From positions 682,001 through 746,000 of the forward strand of contig CAWGXZ010000004.1 of the NCBI GenBank assembly GCA_963826695.1: 64,000 nucleotides of DNA, given 5' to 3'. The notes beneath the pieces were generated by a model, which was not told where the DNA came from, ran no database searches, and saw only the letters and a program-made list of their open reading frames with translations. The position numbers and the translations under genes were made by a program. The DNA comes from CAWGXZ01 sp963826695 (GTDB taxonomy: Bacteria > Pseudomonadota > Gammaproteobacteria > Burkholderiales > Burkholderiaceae_C). This document shows positions 8,072 through 23,416 of this stretch, one piece after another (the first letter of the stretch is position 1; every line of letters begins with the position of its first letter).

Positions 8072-10231
8072 TCAGCCGGGCGCAATGCCGGCGGCTTTCT
8101 GCAGGACCCAGAGCGACCGACCGCCAAGCCGGGCGGACCCGCCAGCCGCGACCACCCGCTGCATCCCGGGCTCGCCCGTCGGCAGCGACGTATCGACCCG
8201 GACCCGCCAGGTGCCGTCGGGCCATGCCGGCAGGCGGAAGTCGGTGGCCTCGTTGTCGCCGTTGAAGAGGACCAGGAAGTCGTCGTCGGCGATCGCTTCG
8301 CCGCGCGGACCGACCTCCTCGATGCCATGGCCGCGCATCAGCATTCCCAGCCGGCGCGCCTGCGGCTCGTCCCAGTCGGCCTGCTGCAACTCCTCGCCGT
8401 CGACGCCCAGCCAGGCCAGATCCTTCTGCGCGCCCGGCGTGGTTCCGGTCCCGGTGAAGAACCGCCGCCGTCGAAAGAGTGGATGCGCACGGCGCAGCGC
8501 CAGCAGCAGCCGTGTGAACGCCGTCAACGCCTGTCGTTCGTCGCCCCGGGCCGATCCGTCATCCCAGTCGATCCAGCTGATCGTGTTGTCCTGGCAGTAG
8601 GCGTTGTTGTTGCCTTCCTGGCTGCGGCCGCGTTCGTCGCCGGCCACCAGCATCGGCACGCCCTGCGAGAGGAGCAGGGTGGCCAGCAGGTTGCGCTTCT
8701 GCCGTTCGCGAAGGGCGTTGACGGCGGCGTTTTCGCTCGGTCCTTCGACGCCGCAGTTCCAGGACAGGTTGTGGTCGCTGCCGTCGCGGTTGTCTTCGCC
8801 GTTCGCGTGGTTGAGCTTGCGCTCGTGGCTCACCAAGTCGTGCAGCGTGAAGCCGTCATGCGCGGTGACGAAGTTGATGCTGGCCTGCGGCTGCCGGCCC
8901 CCGCCGGCATAGAAGTCGCTCGAGCCGGCCAGCCGGTGCGCCAGCTCGCCGATCTGCCCGCCGTCGCCGCGCCAGTAGCGCCGCACGCCGTCGCGGTAAC
9001 GGTCGTTCCATTCCGACCATCCGGACGGAAACCCGCCGAGCTGGTAGCCGCCGGAGCCGAGGTCCCACGGCTCGGCAATCAGCTTGACGCGGCTGAGCGT
9101 CGGGTCCTGGGCAACGGCCGCGAAGAAGCTTGCGCGCGCATCGAAGGCACCGCCCTGGCGGGCAAGCGCCGGCGCCAGGTCGAAGCGAAAGCCGTCGACA
9201 TGCATGTCCTCCACCCAGTAGCGCAGCGAGTCCATCACCAGCTGCAGCGTCCGCGGATGTTCGACACGCAGCGTGTTGCCGCAGCCGGTGAAGTCGGTGT
9301 AATGCCGCGGCCGCTCGCGGTCGAGGAGGTAGTAGGCGGCGTTGTCGATGCCGCGCAGCGAGACCGTCGGCCCGGTTGCGTCGCCTTCGCCGGTATGGTT
9401 GTAGACGACGTCGAGCAGCACCTCGATACCGGCGTGGTGCAGCGCCTTGACCATCGTCTTGAACTCGTCGGGCTTGTGCGACGCGCTGTAGCGCGCTTCG
9501 GGCGCGAAGAAGCCGAGCGAGTTGTAGCCCCAATGGTTCTGCAGGCCGCGCTTTTCGAGCGCGTGGTCGTTGCGGAAGCTGTGCACCGGCAGCAGTTCGA
9601 TGCTGGTGACGCCGAGCCGCGTCAGGTAGTCGACGACCGGGGCCGAGCCGAGAGCCGCATAGCTGCCGCGCAAGTGCTCGGGCACGTCGGGATGGCGCAT
9701 CGTGAAGCCGCGCACATGCAGCTCGTAGATCACCGTCTCGCTCCAGGGCACGGCAGGCGGGCGGTCGTCGCCCCAGCTGAAGGCGCTTTCCACGACGCGG
9801 CATTTCGGCACATGCGCCGCGCTGTCGCGGCGGTCGAACGACAGGTCGCCGCGCTTGTGGCCGACGGTGTAGCCGTAGAGCGCGTCGCTCCAGCGCAGCG
9901 GACCGACCAGGTCCCGGGCGCAGGGGTCGATCAGCAGCTTGTGGGCGTTGAAACGCAGCCCTTCTTCCGGCCGGTACGGCCCGTGCATGCGCCAACCGTA
10001 GAGCAGCCCGGGCCGCGCTTCGGGCAGGTAGCAGTGCCAGACACCGTCGGTGCGCTCGCGCAACGCGATCCGCTGGATCTCATGCCGGCCGCTGGCGTCG
10101 TAAAGGCAGAGTTCGGCCTGCTCGGCGGCGCCGGAGGAAATCGCGAAGTTGACGCCTTCACCGTCCCAGAGGGCACCCAGCGGACGGGGGCGACCGGGCC
10201 AGACGGGTTGGATGCGGCTGCCCGGTTCCAT
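8072..10231 (-). CDS. glgX: Glycogen debranching enzyme GlgX
   Basis: Isoamylase-type GH13 enzyme that hydrolyses alpha-1,6 branches of limit dextrin. It has 719 residues. An N-terminal CBM48-like domain spans roughly residues 10-110, followed by the catalytic barrel with the nucleophile in DGFRFDLAP (Asp351), the acid/base in LIAEPWDLGSGGYQLGGFP (Glu387) and the transition-state Asp in VTAHDGFTLHD. The GDERGRSQEGNNNAYCQDN block is typical of GlgX. The ATG at 10231 is 20 bases after the channel-like gene; in-frame sequence further upstream is only an antisense shadow of that gene. Confidence 0.95.
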   Translation of the reverse strand: MEPGSRIQPVWPGRPRPLGALWDGEGVNFAISSGAAEQAELCLYDASGRHEIQRIALRERTDGVWHCYLPEARPGLLYGWRMHGPYRPEEGLRFNAHKLLIDPCARDLVGPLRWSDALYGYTVGHKRGDLSFDRRDSAAHVPKCRVVESAFSWGDDRPPAVPWSETVIYELHVRGFTMRHPDVPEHLRGSYAALGSAPVVDYLTRLGVTSIELLPVHSFRNDHALEKRGLQNHWGYNSLGFFAPEARYSASHKPDEFKTMVKALHHAGIEVLLDVVYNHTGEGDATGPTVSLRGIDNAAYYLLDRERPRHYTDFTGCGNTLRVEHPRTLQLVMDSLRYWVEDMHVDGFRFDLAPALARQGGAFDARASFFAAVAQDPTLSRVKLIAEPWDLGSGGYQLGGFPSGWSEWNDRYRDGVRRYWRGDGGQIGELAHRLAGSSDFYAGGGRQPQASINFVTAHDGFTLHDLVSHERKLNHANGEDNRDGSDHNLSWNCGVEGPSENAAVNALRERQKRNLLATLLLSQGVPMLVAGDERGRSQEGNNNAYCQDNTISWIDWDDGSARGDERQALTAFTRLLLALRRAHPLFRRRRFFTGTGTTPGAQKDLAWLGVDGEELQQADWDEPQARRLGMLMRGHGIEEVGPRGEAIADDDFLVLFNGDNEATDFRLPAWPDGTWRVRVDTSLPTGEPGMQRVVAAGGSARLGGRSLWVLQKAAGIAPG

Positions 10232-10251
10232 GCAGCCGCTGCTTCGGGGCC

Positions 10252-10938
10252 TCAGAGGCGGTTGTCGTCCTTGCGCTCTTTCGGCCACCAGCGCTCGAGC
10301 AGGCGCGCCGCGACGTCCCTTCCGCCGAGGCCGAAGGCCAGCGACAGCGCGAACACCACGCCGCCGAGCATGATCAGGAAGCTGACGCGGACGATGTTGC
10401 CGCCGACGTTGATCTGGTCGAGCGCGATCAGCACGACGAAGACCATGATGGCGTACTGCCCCAGCTTGCCGAGGAAACCGGCCTCGCGCATGCCCATGCT
10501 GCGGCAGTACGACGCCACCGCTTCGCCGACGAAGCGCGCGAAGTAGGCGCCGAAGGCGAGGATGATCAGCGCCACGAAGACGTTCGGAACGAACAGCACC
10601 ACCCGGCCGAGCAGGTCGGTGATGTAGGTCAGCCCGAGACCGTTGAAGGCGATGATCAGCGCCGCCAGGATGACCAGCCAGTAGACCAGCCAGCCGAACA
10701 GCCCCGAGGTGTCGCCCTGCATGCCCCCCTGGCGCAGGAAGGAATCCATCCCCGAGCGCTCGGTCAGCACGTTGAAATTGATCGCCCGAAGCGCCCGCGC
10801 GACGGCGAATCGCGCCACCTTGGCCAGCAGCCAGCCGCCGAAGACGACGATGATCGCCACCAGCAGTCGCGGCAGGAAGACGCCGATCTGGCCGAGGAAG
10901 GCCCTGACGGGCTCGAAGAGCATGTTGACGTTGTCCAT
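10252..10938 (-). CDS. Small mechanosensitive-channel-like membrane protein (conserved TM helix type)
   Basis: A 228-residue protein with about five hydrophobic segments (around residues 22-45, 82-103, 112-135, 160-176 and 190-210) and a basic C-terminus. It resembles the MscS-related proteins built from the conserved TM helix repeat: helix starts such as RLLVAIIVVFGGWLLAKVAR, and glycine-rich LGGVVFALSLAFGLGG near the end. It lacks the long cytoplasmic vestibule domain of MscS. It lies between treS and glgX in an alpha-glucan/trehalose operon, which suggests a link with osmotic stress; that link is inference. Confidence 0.75.
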   Translation of the reverse strand: MDNVNMLFEPVRAFLGQIGVFLPRLLVAIIVVFGGWLLAKVARFAVARALRAINFNVLTERSGMDSFLRQGGMQGDTSGLFGWLVYWLVILAALIIAFNGLGLTYITDLLGRVVLFVPNVFVALIILAFGAYFARFVGEAVASYCRSMGMREAGFLGKLGQYAIMVFVVLIALDQINVGGNIVRVSFLIMLGGVVFALSLAFGLGGRDVAARLLERWWPKERKDDNRL

Positions 10939-11049
10939 GGTGTTCCTTCAGCCCTTCACGGGCAGGCAATACGTGCAGGTGCCGCGAGACGCCCGCGGCC
11001 CGGATTGGTGGCGCGGCGGCGGGAGCACGGCGCGGGCGGAGTCGGGTGC

Positions 11050-14382
<3,333 letters not shown>

Positions 14383-14403
14383 GTGGGCCTGCTGCCTGGC
14401 TGC

Positions 14404-16443
<2,040 letters not shown>

Positions 16444-18502
16444 CGGTGTCGACTTGCAGCAGGAGGGTTGAGAGGGGAGGCAGCGTCAGGCTCAGCGAAT
16501 GCGGCCGGCCCTGCGCCGAGACGGGGTTCGACTGCACGCCGCCGAGATTGCCCCAGCCGGAGCCGCCGTAGACGGTGGCGTCGCTGTTCAGCAGCTCGCG
16601 CCAGTAGCCGGGCCGTGTCACGCCGACGAGATAGTTGCTGCGCGGCAGCGGCGTCAGGTTGCAGACCACCAGCACCGGTGCCGCGCCGCCCCTGGCCTTG
16701 CGCAGGAAGACGATGACGCTGGTGTCGGCATCGCCGGCAACGATCCACTCGAAGCCTTCGTGCGAGAAGTCGACCTCGTGCAGCGCCGGGTGGTCGCGGT
16801 AGACGCGGTTCAGGTCGCGCATGAAGCGCCGCAGCCCGGCGTGCTCGGGCAGGTCGGCAACGAACCACTCGAGTTCGCCGTCGTGGGTCCACTCGCGGCG
16901 CTGTCCGAACTCGCTGCCCATGAAGAGCAGCTTCTTGCCCGGATGCGCCCACATGTAGCCGTAGAGCGCCCGCAGGTTGGCGAACTGCTGCCAGGCGTCG
17001 CCCGGCATCTTGTTGATCATCGAACCCTTGCCGTAGACCACCTCGTCGTGCGAGATGGGCAGCACGAAGTTCTCGTTGAAGGCATAAACCAGCGAGAACG
17101 TCAGCTGACCGTGGTGGTACTTCCGGTTGATCGGGTCCTCACCCATGTACTTCAGGCTGTCGTGCATCCAGCCCATGTTCCACTTCAGGCCGAAACCGAG
17201 GCCGCCGTGATCGACCGGCCGGGAAACCATCGGCCAGGCGGTCGACTCCTCGGCGATGGTCATCACGCCGGGATGGTCGCGGTAGACGGCGGTGTTGAAG
17301 TCCTGCAGGAACTCGATGGCCTCCAGGTTCTCGCGACCGCCGTGGCGATTCGGGATCCATTCGCCGTGATTGCGTGCGTAGTCGAGGTAGAGCATCGAGG
17401 CGACCGCATCGACGCGCAGCCCGTCGAGGTGGTACTTGTCGAGCCAGAAGGTACCCGACGACATCAGGAAGCCGCGAACCTCGTTGCGGCCGTAGTTGAA
17501 GATGCTCGACTTCCATTCGGGATGGAAGCCCTGGCGCGGGTCGGCATGCTCGTAGAGCGCCGTGCCGTCGAAGCGGTCGAGCCCGTGCGCATCGGTCGGA
17601 AAATGCGATGGCACCCAGTCGAGGATGACGCCGATGCCGCGCTGGTGCAGGTGGTCGACCAGGTACATGAAGTCCTGCGGCGTGCCGTAGCGCGAGGTCG
17701 GCGCGAAGTAGCCGGTGGTCTGGTAGCCCCACGAGCCATAGAACGGATGCTCGGTGATCGGCATCAGCTCGACATGCGTGAAGCCCATCTCGACCACGTA
17801 TTCACCCAAGGCATGCGCCAGCTCGCGGTAGCCGAGGAAGTTGCCGTCCTGGCGTTTCCACGACCCGGCGTGTACCTCGTAGATCGACACCGGCGCGTCG
17901 AGCGCGTTCTTCGCGGCACGATTCGCCATCCAGTCGGCGTCCTGCCATGCGTAGTCGAGCGGCCAGACCCGCGAGGCGGTTGCCGGCGCCGGCTCGGAGT
18001 AGAGCGCAAAGGGGTCGGCTTTTTCGAGCGGCCCGCCGCCGAAGCGCGGCGTGATGCGGTACTTGTAGGCCTGCCCTCGTTGCACGCCCTGCAGTTCCGC
18101 CTCCCAGATGCCGGTGTCGTCGGGGCGTGCCTGCATCGGATCGGCGGCTGCATTCCAGCCGTTCCAGTCGCCGATCACCGAAACCGACGCGGCGTTCGGC
18201 GCCCAGACGGAGAAGCGGGCGCTGCCGCCTTCGCCCAGATGGCAGCCGAGTCGGTCGTAAAGCTGGCTGTGCGTTCCTTCGCGGAACAGGTAGGCGTCGT
18301 GTTCGCTGAACAACTTGTTCGAGCCTCCAGGGCGGGGTGGGGAGCATGCGTCAGCCGAAGTCGCCACGGCGGCTCGTGCATTCGCGAGTGGAACTTGAGC
18401 AACGACTGTGCCCGAATGAACGGGCCGCCCCCGAGGCGTGCCTCGGCGACTGCCGATGTTCAGGCGCGAGCAGCTGCCGGGCCGCAGTGCAGCCCGGACT
18501 GT

Positions 18503-18907
18503 CTACAGCAGCTCTTCGGTAATCAGGCGGCTGTACTTGTTGGCCAGCTTGGCACCGTGCTGGCGGGCGATATCCGCGATCTCGGCATCCTTGGCCTGAT
18601 TCGGCGCCCGCACGATGAGCCAGCCGCAGCCCTGCTGGGCCAGCACCAGGTAATGGCGCATCGACTGGATCTCCCAGCCGAAACCCGCGGCGCCGCTCGC
18701 CGCAGGGATCAGGTCCTCGAGCTCCTCGGTCATCACCGTCGCCGGGAAGAAGTCGACGTCCTCGTCGGCGAAGCCGGCTGCACTCAGCGCGTCGGCCATG
18801 CGGTGCGCTTCGGCGTCGCTCTCGAGGGCGACAACCACGCAACCTACCGGCTTGAACGCACCGAGATGAAGTGGCAGTTCAGTTTGGGCCGTTCTCTCGA
18901 TCGCCAT
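18503..18907 (-). CDS. Conserved hypothetical protein, 134 residues
   Basis: Not recognised. It is a soluble, acidic, alpha/beta-looking protein: a strand CVVVALESD, then AEAHRMADALSAAGFADEDVDFFPATVMTEELED (broken here only by description, residues about 31-64), then HYLVLAQQGCGWLIVRAPN and a C-terminal helix rich in Ala and Lys. The pattern of a hydrophobic strand, a helix labelled by sequential Asp/Glu, and a second strand resembles small stress-protein or ACT/ferredoxin-like folds, but I cannot assign a family. The start at ATG 18907 has AGGAG 7 bases upstream. It lies upstream of glgB on the same strand, 135 bases away, so a shared role in stress response is possible but unproven. Confidence 0.7.
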   Translation of the reverse strand: MAIERTAQTELPLHLGAFKPVGCVVVALESDAEAHRMADALSAAGFADEDVDFFPATVMTEELEDLIPAASGAAGFGWEIQSMRHYLVLAQQGCGWLIVRAPNQAKDAEIADIARQHGAKLANKYSRLITEELL

Positions 18908-19063
18908 ATTCAGCTCCTGTTCGACGAAGTGTCGATTCCAAAACGATACGCGAAGCCGCTGCCGATGGCGTGCGGCCTGCGGTAACCTGCCTTGCCCGTC
19001 GCGGACGCGCGCCGCTTGCAACCGTGCGCGACCGCCGCCTGGCGCACTCACGATCGAGTTCTC

Positions 19064-20476
19064 ATGAGCCCTCATTCCGCAGACATCCCCGTTGCCGAAG
19101 ACGCACTTCACAGCCATGGCGACGGCGCGCACGGCATCGGGCCGGGCCCGGCTGCGGGCACCGGTGGCACCGCAGGCGGCGATCTCCGCACGCTGCGGCC
19201 GCATCCGCTGCGCGAGAGCCTGCACAACGAAATCCACGCCCGCCCATACGACCGACTCGAAGCGCCGATTGTGCTGACGCACCTGGCCTGGCTGCTCGAC
19301 GGCGATTCGTGCATTCGGGAGCCCCTGTGTGAACTGCTGCGCTCGCAGCATCTGCCGGTGCCTGCAGCCGACTCGAACCAGCTCAGCGTCGACATCGGTG
19401 GCTTGCACCTGCGCTGGGAGCAGCACACCGAGTTCGAGACCTGCACCTTCTGGCGCCCGCTGACGCCTGGCCATGTCGTCTCGGCGTTCGAACGGCCGGC
19501 GTTGCGTGACGTGCCGCAGGCGTGGCTGCGCGCGCTTCCGGGTCAGTGGCTGGTCGGCATGCATGTGGTTGTCGTCGGCGGCGATGCCGTCGGCGACGGT
19601 CACGCCGAAACGCTGGTGCGCGAGCACCTCCTCGAGGAGCACCTGGTCGGCTCGCGGGTCATGGGCTGCGCCGAGTTGCACACCGACTTGCGGCTTCATG
19701 CCGACGGCTGCTCGCGCTTCGTGCTGCAGGTCGGCGATCTGCCGGCGCGGCGGGTCGGCCGGGCGGTCAAGCGCCTGCTCGACGCCGAGACCTACCGGTT
19801 GATGGCGCTGCTCGGCCTGCCGGTCGCCCGCGAGGTCGCCACGGCGCTGATGCACGCCGAGCGCGACCTGGCGGCCGTGGCGGCGCAGATTCGCAGCGCC
19901 AAGCGTGCCGATGACCCCGCGCTGCTGATGCAGCTGACGCATCTGGCGGCCGAAGTCGAAAGCCTCTATGCGAGCACGCATGCGCGTTTCTCGGCCAGTG
20001 CCGCGTACTTCGAACTGGTGCACCGCCGTATCGAGGAGCTGAAGGAAACGCGGCTCAAGGATTTGCAGACCTTGCGCGAATTCATGGATCGGCGGTTGAC
20101 GCCCGCGATGCAGACCTGCGCCTGGGCGGCCCGCCGCCAGCAGGCGCTTTCCGAACGCATCTCGCGCACCAGCAACCTGCTGCGCACCCGCGTCGACATC
20201 GAGCAGCAACAGGGCAACCAGGCGCTGCTCGACGCCATGAACCGCCGTCAGCGCGCGCAGCTGCTGCTGCAGACCGCCGTCGAAGGTCTCAGTGTCGCGG
20301 CGATCACCTACTACGGTGCCGGGCTCGTCGGCTACGTCGCCAAGGGGCTCAAGGACGCCGGCGTGGGGTGGATCGACCCGGAGATCGCCACCGCGCTGGC
20401 GATTCCGATCATTGCCTTTGCAGTCTGGTGGAGCGCAAGAAGGCTGCACCACATCGCCCGGCACGAGCTCGACTGA
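19064..20476 (+). CDS. DUF3422 family protein
   Basis: A 470-residue protein matching the DUF3422 family: the conserved opening RPHPLRESLHNEIHARP near residue 45, the WEQHTEFETCTFW block near 125, a central coiled-coil-prone region (residues about 270-400) and two C-terminal hydrophobic helices (VAAITYYGAGLVGYVAKGL and ATALAIPIIAFAVWW). It is probably anchored to the inner membrane by its C-terminus. No biochemical function is established. The start ATG at 19064 was chosen over upstream alternatives because the upstream sequence is low in family-like content. Confidence 0.85.
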   Translation: MSPHSADIPVAEDALHSHGDGAHGIGPGPAAGTGGTAGGDLRTLRPHPLRESLHNEIHARPYDRLEAPIVLTHLAWLLDGDSCIREPLCELLRSQHLPVPAADSNQLSVDIGGLHLRWEQHTEFETCTFWRPLTPGHVVSAFERPALRDVPQAWLRALPGQWLVGMHVVVVGGDAVGDGHAETLVREHLLEEHLVGSRVMGCAELHTDLRLHADGCSRFVLQVGDLPARRVGRAVKRLLDAETYRLMALLGLPVAREVATALMHAERDLAAVAAQIRSAKRADDPALLMQLTHLAAEVESLYASTHARFSASAAYFELVHRRIEELKETRLKDLQTLREFMDRRLTPAMQTCAWAARRQQALSERISRTSNLLRTRVDIEQQQGNQALLDAMNRRQRAQLLLQTAVEGLSVAAITYYGAGLVGYVAKGLKDAGVGWIDPEIATALAIPIIAFAVWWSARRLHHIARHELD

Positions 20477-20654
20477 CAGGGGCGCCCGAAGCGATCACGA
20501 GGAGGCCGCGGAACCTCGGCGCATACGATCGGCTCATAGCTGCGTACAAGGCCTCCAGGCCCAACGAACCTTCAGCCCGCGACGCGGCACGACGTGGCTG
20601 CAACCGCTCGACTGCGCCGCGACCTCGCCCTTAACCATTCATCGAGAGCAAGCC

Positions 20655-21143
20655 ATGAAACGACGCCTGTTGCTGATCACCCTCGGCGGCGCTGCCGGAG
20701 CGGCTGCCTCGCAGCTGCTCGCCGCCGACGCCGTCAAACCCAAAGGAGCCTTCAAGATGACCCTCACCGACGCCGAATGGAAAGCCAAGCTCACGCCTGC
20801 ACAATTCGACGTGCTGCGCCATGAAGGCACGGAGCGGCCGTTCACCAGCCCGCTGAACGATGAAAAGCGCAAGGGCGCGTACCACTGCGCCGCCTGCGAC
20901 CAGCCGCTTTTCGCGTCCGAGATGAAGTTCGACAGCGGTACCGGCTGGCCGAGCTTCTTCACCACGCTGGCGGGCGCGGTCGAAACGAGCACCGACTTCA
21001 AGATGATCCTGCCGCGTACCGAATACCACTGCTCGCGCTGCGGCGGCCATCACGGCCACGTCTTCAACGACGGCCCCAAGCCGACCGGCAAGCGCTATTG
21101 CAACAACGGCGTGGCGCTGCGCTTCGTTGCGGCGGCGGCATGA
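20655..21143 (+). CDS. msrB: Peptide-methionine (R)-S-oxide reductase, exported
   Basis: Reduces methionine-R-sulfoxide in oxidised proteins. It has 162 residues. An N-terminal signal sequence (MKRRLLLITLGGAAGAAASQ with likely cleavage near Ala24) is followed by the MsrB domain. Zinc cysteines are at 78/81 (CAAC) and 126/129 (CSRC), with catalytic Cys149 in the RYCNN motif. Export would place it in the periplasm. Its TGA overlaps the msrA ATG. Confidence 0.94.
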   Translation: MKRRLLLITLGGAAGAAASQLLAADAVKPKGAFKMTLTDAEWKAKLTPAQFDVLRHEGTERPFTSPLNDEKRKGAYHCAACDQPLFASEMKFDSGTGWPSFFTTLAGAVETSTDFKMILPRTEYHCSRCGGHHGHVFNDGPKPTGKRYCNNGVALRFVAAAA

Positions 21144-21781
21144 AGACCACGGCCGTGTTTCGGCGCCGGCTGGCGCCGCTGGCGCTTGCCGTGGTGGCGG
21201 TCGGCGCATCGGCGCAAGTCCCCCGCACCGGTGCACCGGCAGCACCTGCCACCGCCCGGGCGATCTTCGCCGGCGGCTGCTTCTGGTGCGTCGAGGCCGA
21301 TTTCGACAAGCTGCCCGGCGTGATTTCGACCACCTCGGGCTACATCGGTGGCAGCACCGCCGACCCGACCTACGACCAGGTGTCGTCGAAGTCCACCGGC
21401 CATGCCGAGGCGGTCGAGGTGGTGTTCGACCCGGCCAAGGTCGGCTACCGCCAGCTGGTCGACCACTTCTGGCGCACCATCGACCCGACCGTCCGGGACC
21501 GGCAGTTCTGCGACGTCGGCTCGCCCTACCGCACGGCGCTCTTTCCGGTTGACGGCGAGCAGCTGAAGGCGGCGCAGGCGTCGCTGGCGCAGGCCGAGAA
21601 GGCCAAGCCGTTCTCGCAGCCGATCGTCACCGAGATCGTCCTGGCCAAGACCTTCTACCCGGCCGAGGACTACCACCAGGACTACTACAAGAAGAATCCG
21701 GTGCGCTACAAGTACTACCGCACCTCTTGCGGCCGTGACGCCCGGTTGAAGGAGCTGTGGGGCAGCAAGCCCGCCCCCTGA
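21140..21781 (+). CDS. msrA: Peptide-methionine (S)-S-oxide reductase, exported
   Basis: Reduces methionine-S-sulfoxide. It has 213 residues from ATG 21140, whose ATGA overlaps the msrB stop. An N-terminal signal sequence (LAPLALAVVAVGASA) is followed by the MsrA domain with GCFWC at residues 46-50 (catalytic Cys47) and the conserved GYIGG and YHQDYY elements. A C-terminal cysteine in YYRTSCGRD may act as the resolving residue. With MsrB it forms an envelope methionine-repair pair. The reductant is not encoded next to it; in other systems MsrP/thioredoxin-like partners fill that role. Confidence 0.94.
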   Translation: MKTTAVFRRRLAPLALAVVAVGASAQVPRTGAPAAPATARAIFAGGCFWCVEADFDKLPGVISTTSGYIGGSTADPTYDQVSSKSTGHAEAVEVVFDPAKVGYRQLVDHFWRTIDPTVRDRQFCDVGSPYRTALFPVDGEQLKAAQASLAQAEKAKPFSQPIVTEIVLAKTFYPAEDYHQDYYKKNPVRYKYYRTSCGRDARLKELWGSKPAP

Positions 21782-21854
21782 CGAGGGCCGCCAGCGTCGG
21801 CGGCGCTGCGGCGCCATGCGGCACACTTCCGCCCTGATGCAAGGGAGGGTGGGC

Positions 21855-22913
21855 ATGGAGCGGATCAAGCTCGGCGACGGCGGGCTCGAGGTGTCGAAGG
21901 TTTGCCTCGGCACGATGACTTTCGGCCAGCAGGTCGACGAGCGCAGCGCGCATGCGCTGCTCGACCATGCCGTCGAGCGCGGTATCGACTTCATCGACAC
22001 CGCCGAGATGTATTCGGTCCCCGCGCGGCGCGAAACCTACGGAGCGACCGAGAAAATCATTGGCAGCTGGTTCGCCTCGCGGCCCGGCATGCGGCAGAAG
22101 GTGGTGCTGGCAACCAAGGTTGCCGGCCCGTCGCGCGGCATGGACTGGATCCGCGGCGGCAGCCCCGACCTGGCGCCGGCCGATATGGCGGCCGCCTGCG
22201 ACGCCAGCCTGCAGCGGCTGCGAACCGAGGTCATCGACCTCTACCAGATCCATTGGCCGAACCGCAACGCACCGGCCTTCGGCGCTGTCTATTTCGACCC
22301 GGGCCGCGAACGGCCTCAGACTTCGATCCACGATCAGCTCGAGGCCCTGGCGAAGCTGGTGCGCGCCGGCAAGGTGCGCCAGATCGGTCTCAGCAACGAG
22401 ACGCCCTGGGGGGTGTGCGAGTTCGTGCGGCTTGCCGAGCAGCACGGCCTGCCGCGGGTGCAGACGGTGCAGAACCCGTACGCGCTGACCAGTCGTGCAG
22501 TTGACAACGGGCTCGACGAAGTGCTGTTCCGCAGCCGGGTGTCGCTGCTGGCCTATTCGCCGCTGGCCTTCGGCGCGCTGACCGGCAAGTACGACGAGCG
22601 GGGGGTCGAAGACCCGGACCGCCCCGGCCGCATGGCCTTGTTCGAGTCGATGAAGCAGCAGCGCTGGGCCCGGCCCGAGTCGCTGGAAGCGGCGCGGCTG
22701 TACAACGCGCTGGCGCGGCGCCACGGCCTGACACCGACGCAACTGGCGCTGGCCTTCTGCTACCGGTCGTGGCGCGTCGCCAGCACGATCATCGGCGTGA
22801 CGACGCGGGCGCAACTCGACGAGAACCTCGACGCCTGGGCCACGCCGCTGCCGGCCGAGGTGCTGACTGAGGTCGACGCCATTCGCAAGGTCCATCGCGA
22901 CCCTGCGCAGTGA
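21855..22913 (+). CDS. Aldo/keto reductase, Tas-like
   Basis: A 352-residue NADPH-dependent aldo/keto reductase close to E. coli Tas. It has the start LGDGGLEVSKVCLGTMTFGQ, the catalytic Asp/Tyr in DFIDTAEMYSVP near residue 50, a lysine in VLATKVAGPSRGM, the HW pair in YQIHWPNR, and a coenzyme-binding SNETPWGV and C-terminal IIGVTTRAQLDENL. The physiological substrate is unknown. A strong AGGGAGGG ribosome-binding site precedes ATG 21855. It is followed by ybaK with overlapping or near-overlapping ends. Confidence 0.9.
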   Translation: MERIKLGDGGLEVSKVCLGTMTFGQQVDERSAHALLDHAVERGIDFIDTAEMYSVPARRETYGATEKIIGSWFASRPGMRQKVVLATKVAGPSRGMDWIRGGSPDLAPADMAAACDASLQRLRTEVIDLYQIHWPNRNAPAFGAVYFDPGRERPQTSIHDQLEALAKLVRAGKVRQIGLSNETPWGVCEFVRLAEQHGLPRVQTVQNPYALTSRAVDNGLDEVLFRSRVSLLAYSPLAFGALTGKYDERGVEDPDRPGRMALFESMKQQRWARPESLEAARLYNALARRHGLTPTQLALAFCYRSWRVASTIIGVTTRAQLDENLDAWATPLPAEVLTEVDAIRKVHRDPAQ

Positions 22914-22924
22914 GGCTGCACGCG

Positions 22925-23416
22925 ATGGCGCGCAAGTCCCGGGCTTCCGAAACCCCTGCGACGCGGCTGCTCAAGGCGCGGGGCGTCGGCTACCGCGAGC
23001 ATCTGTACGACTATGTCGACCATGGCGGCACCGAAGAATCGGCGCGCCAGCTCGGCCTCGACGAGCACGAGGTCGTCAAGACGCTGGTGATGGAGGATGA
23101 AGCCGCACGGCCATTGATCGTCCTGATGCACGGTGACCGCCGCGTCAGCACCCAGCGCCTGGCACGGCAGATCGGCGCCAAGCGGGTGCAGCCCTGCAAG
23201 CCCGAGGTCGCCGAGCGCCACAGCGGCTACCGCGTCGGCGGCACGTCGCCGTTCGCCACCCGCAAGCCGATGCCGGTTTACGTCGAGCGCAGCGTGCTGG
23301 CGCTGTCCGAGGTGGCGATCAACGGTGGCCAGCGCGGCTACCTGGTCGGCATCGCGCCGCAGGTGCTGATCGATCTGCTGGCGGCGCAACCGGTCGACTG
23401 CGCGGGCGACGACTGA
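22925..23416 (+). CDS. ybaK: Cys-tRNA(Pro)/Cys-tRNA deacylase YbaK-like
   Basis: Trans-editing enzyme that removes cysteine from mischarged tRNA-Pro. The 163-residue length and the core pattern ETPATRLLKARGVGYREHLYD..., KTLVMED, HGDRRVSTQRLAR and YRVGGTSPFATRKPMPVYV fit the YbaK/EbsC subfamily. ATG 22925 is used; a GTG at 22910 overlaps the stop of the preceding reductase and would add five residues. The stop TGATG overlaps the plsY start, so this is one operon. Confidence 0.9.
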   Translation: MARKSRASETPATRLLKARGVGYREHLYDYVDHGGTEESARQLGLDEHEVVKTLVMEDEAARPLIVLMHGDRRVSTQRLARQIGAKRVQPCKPEVAERHSGYRVGGTSPFATRKPMPVYVERSVLALSEVAINGGQRGYLVGIAPQVLIDLLAAQPVDCAGDD

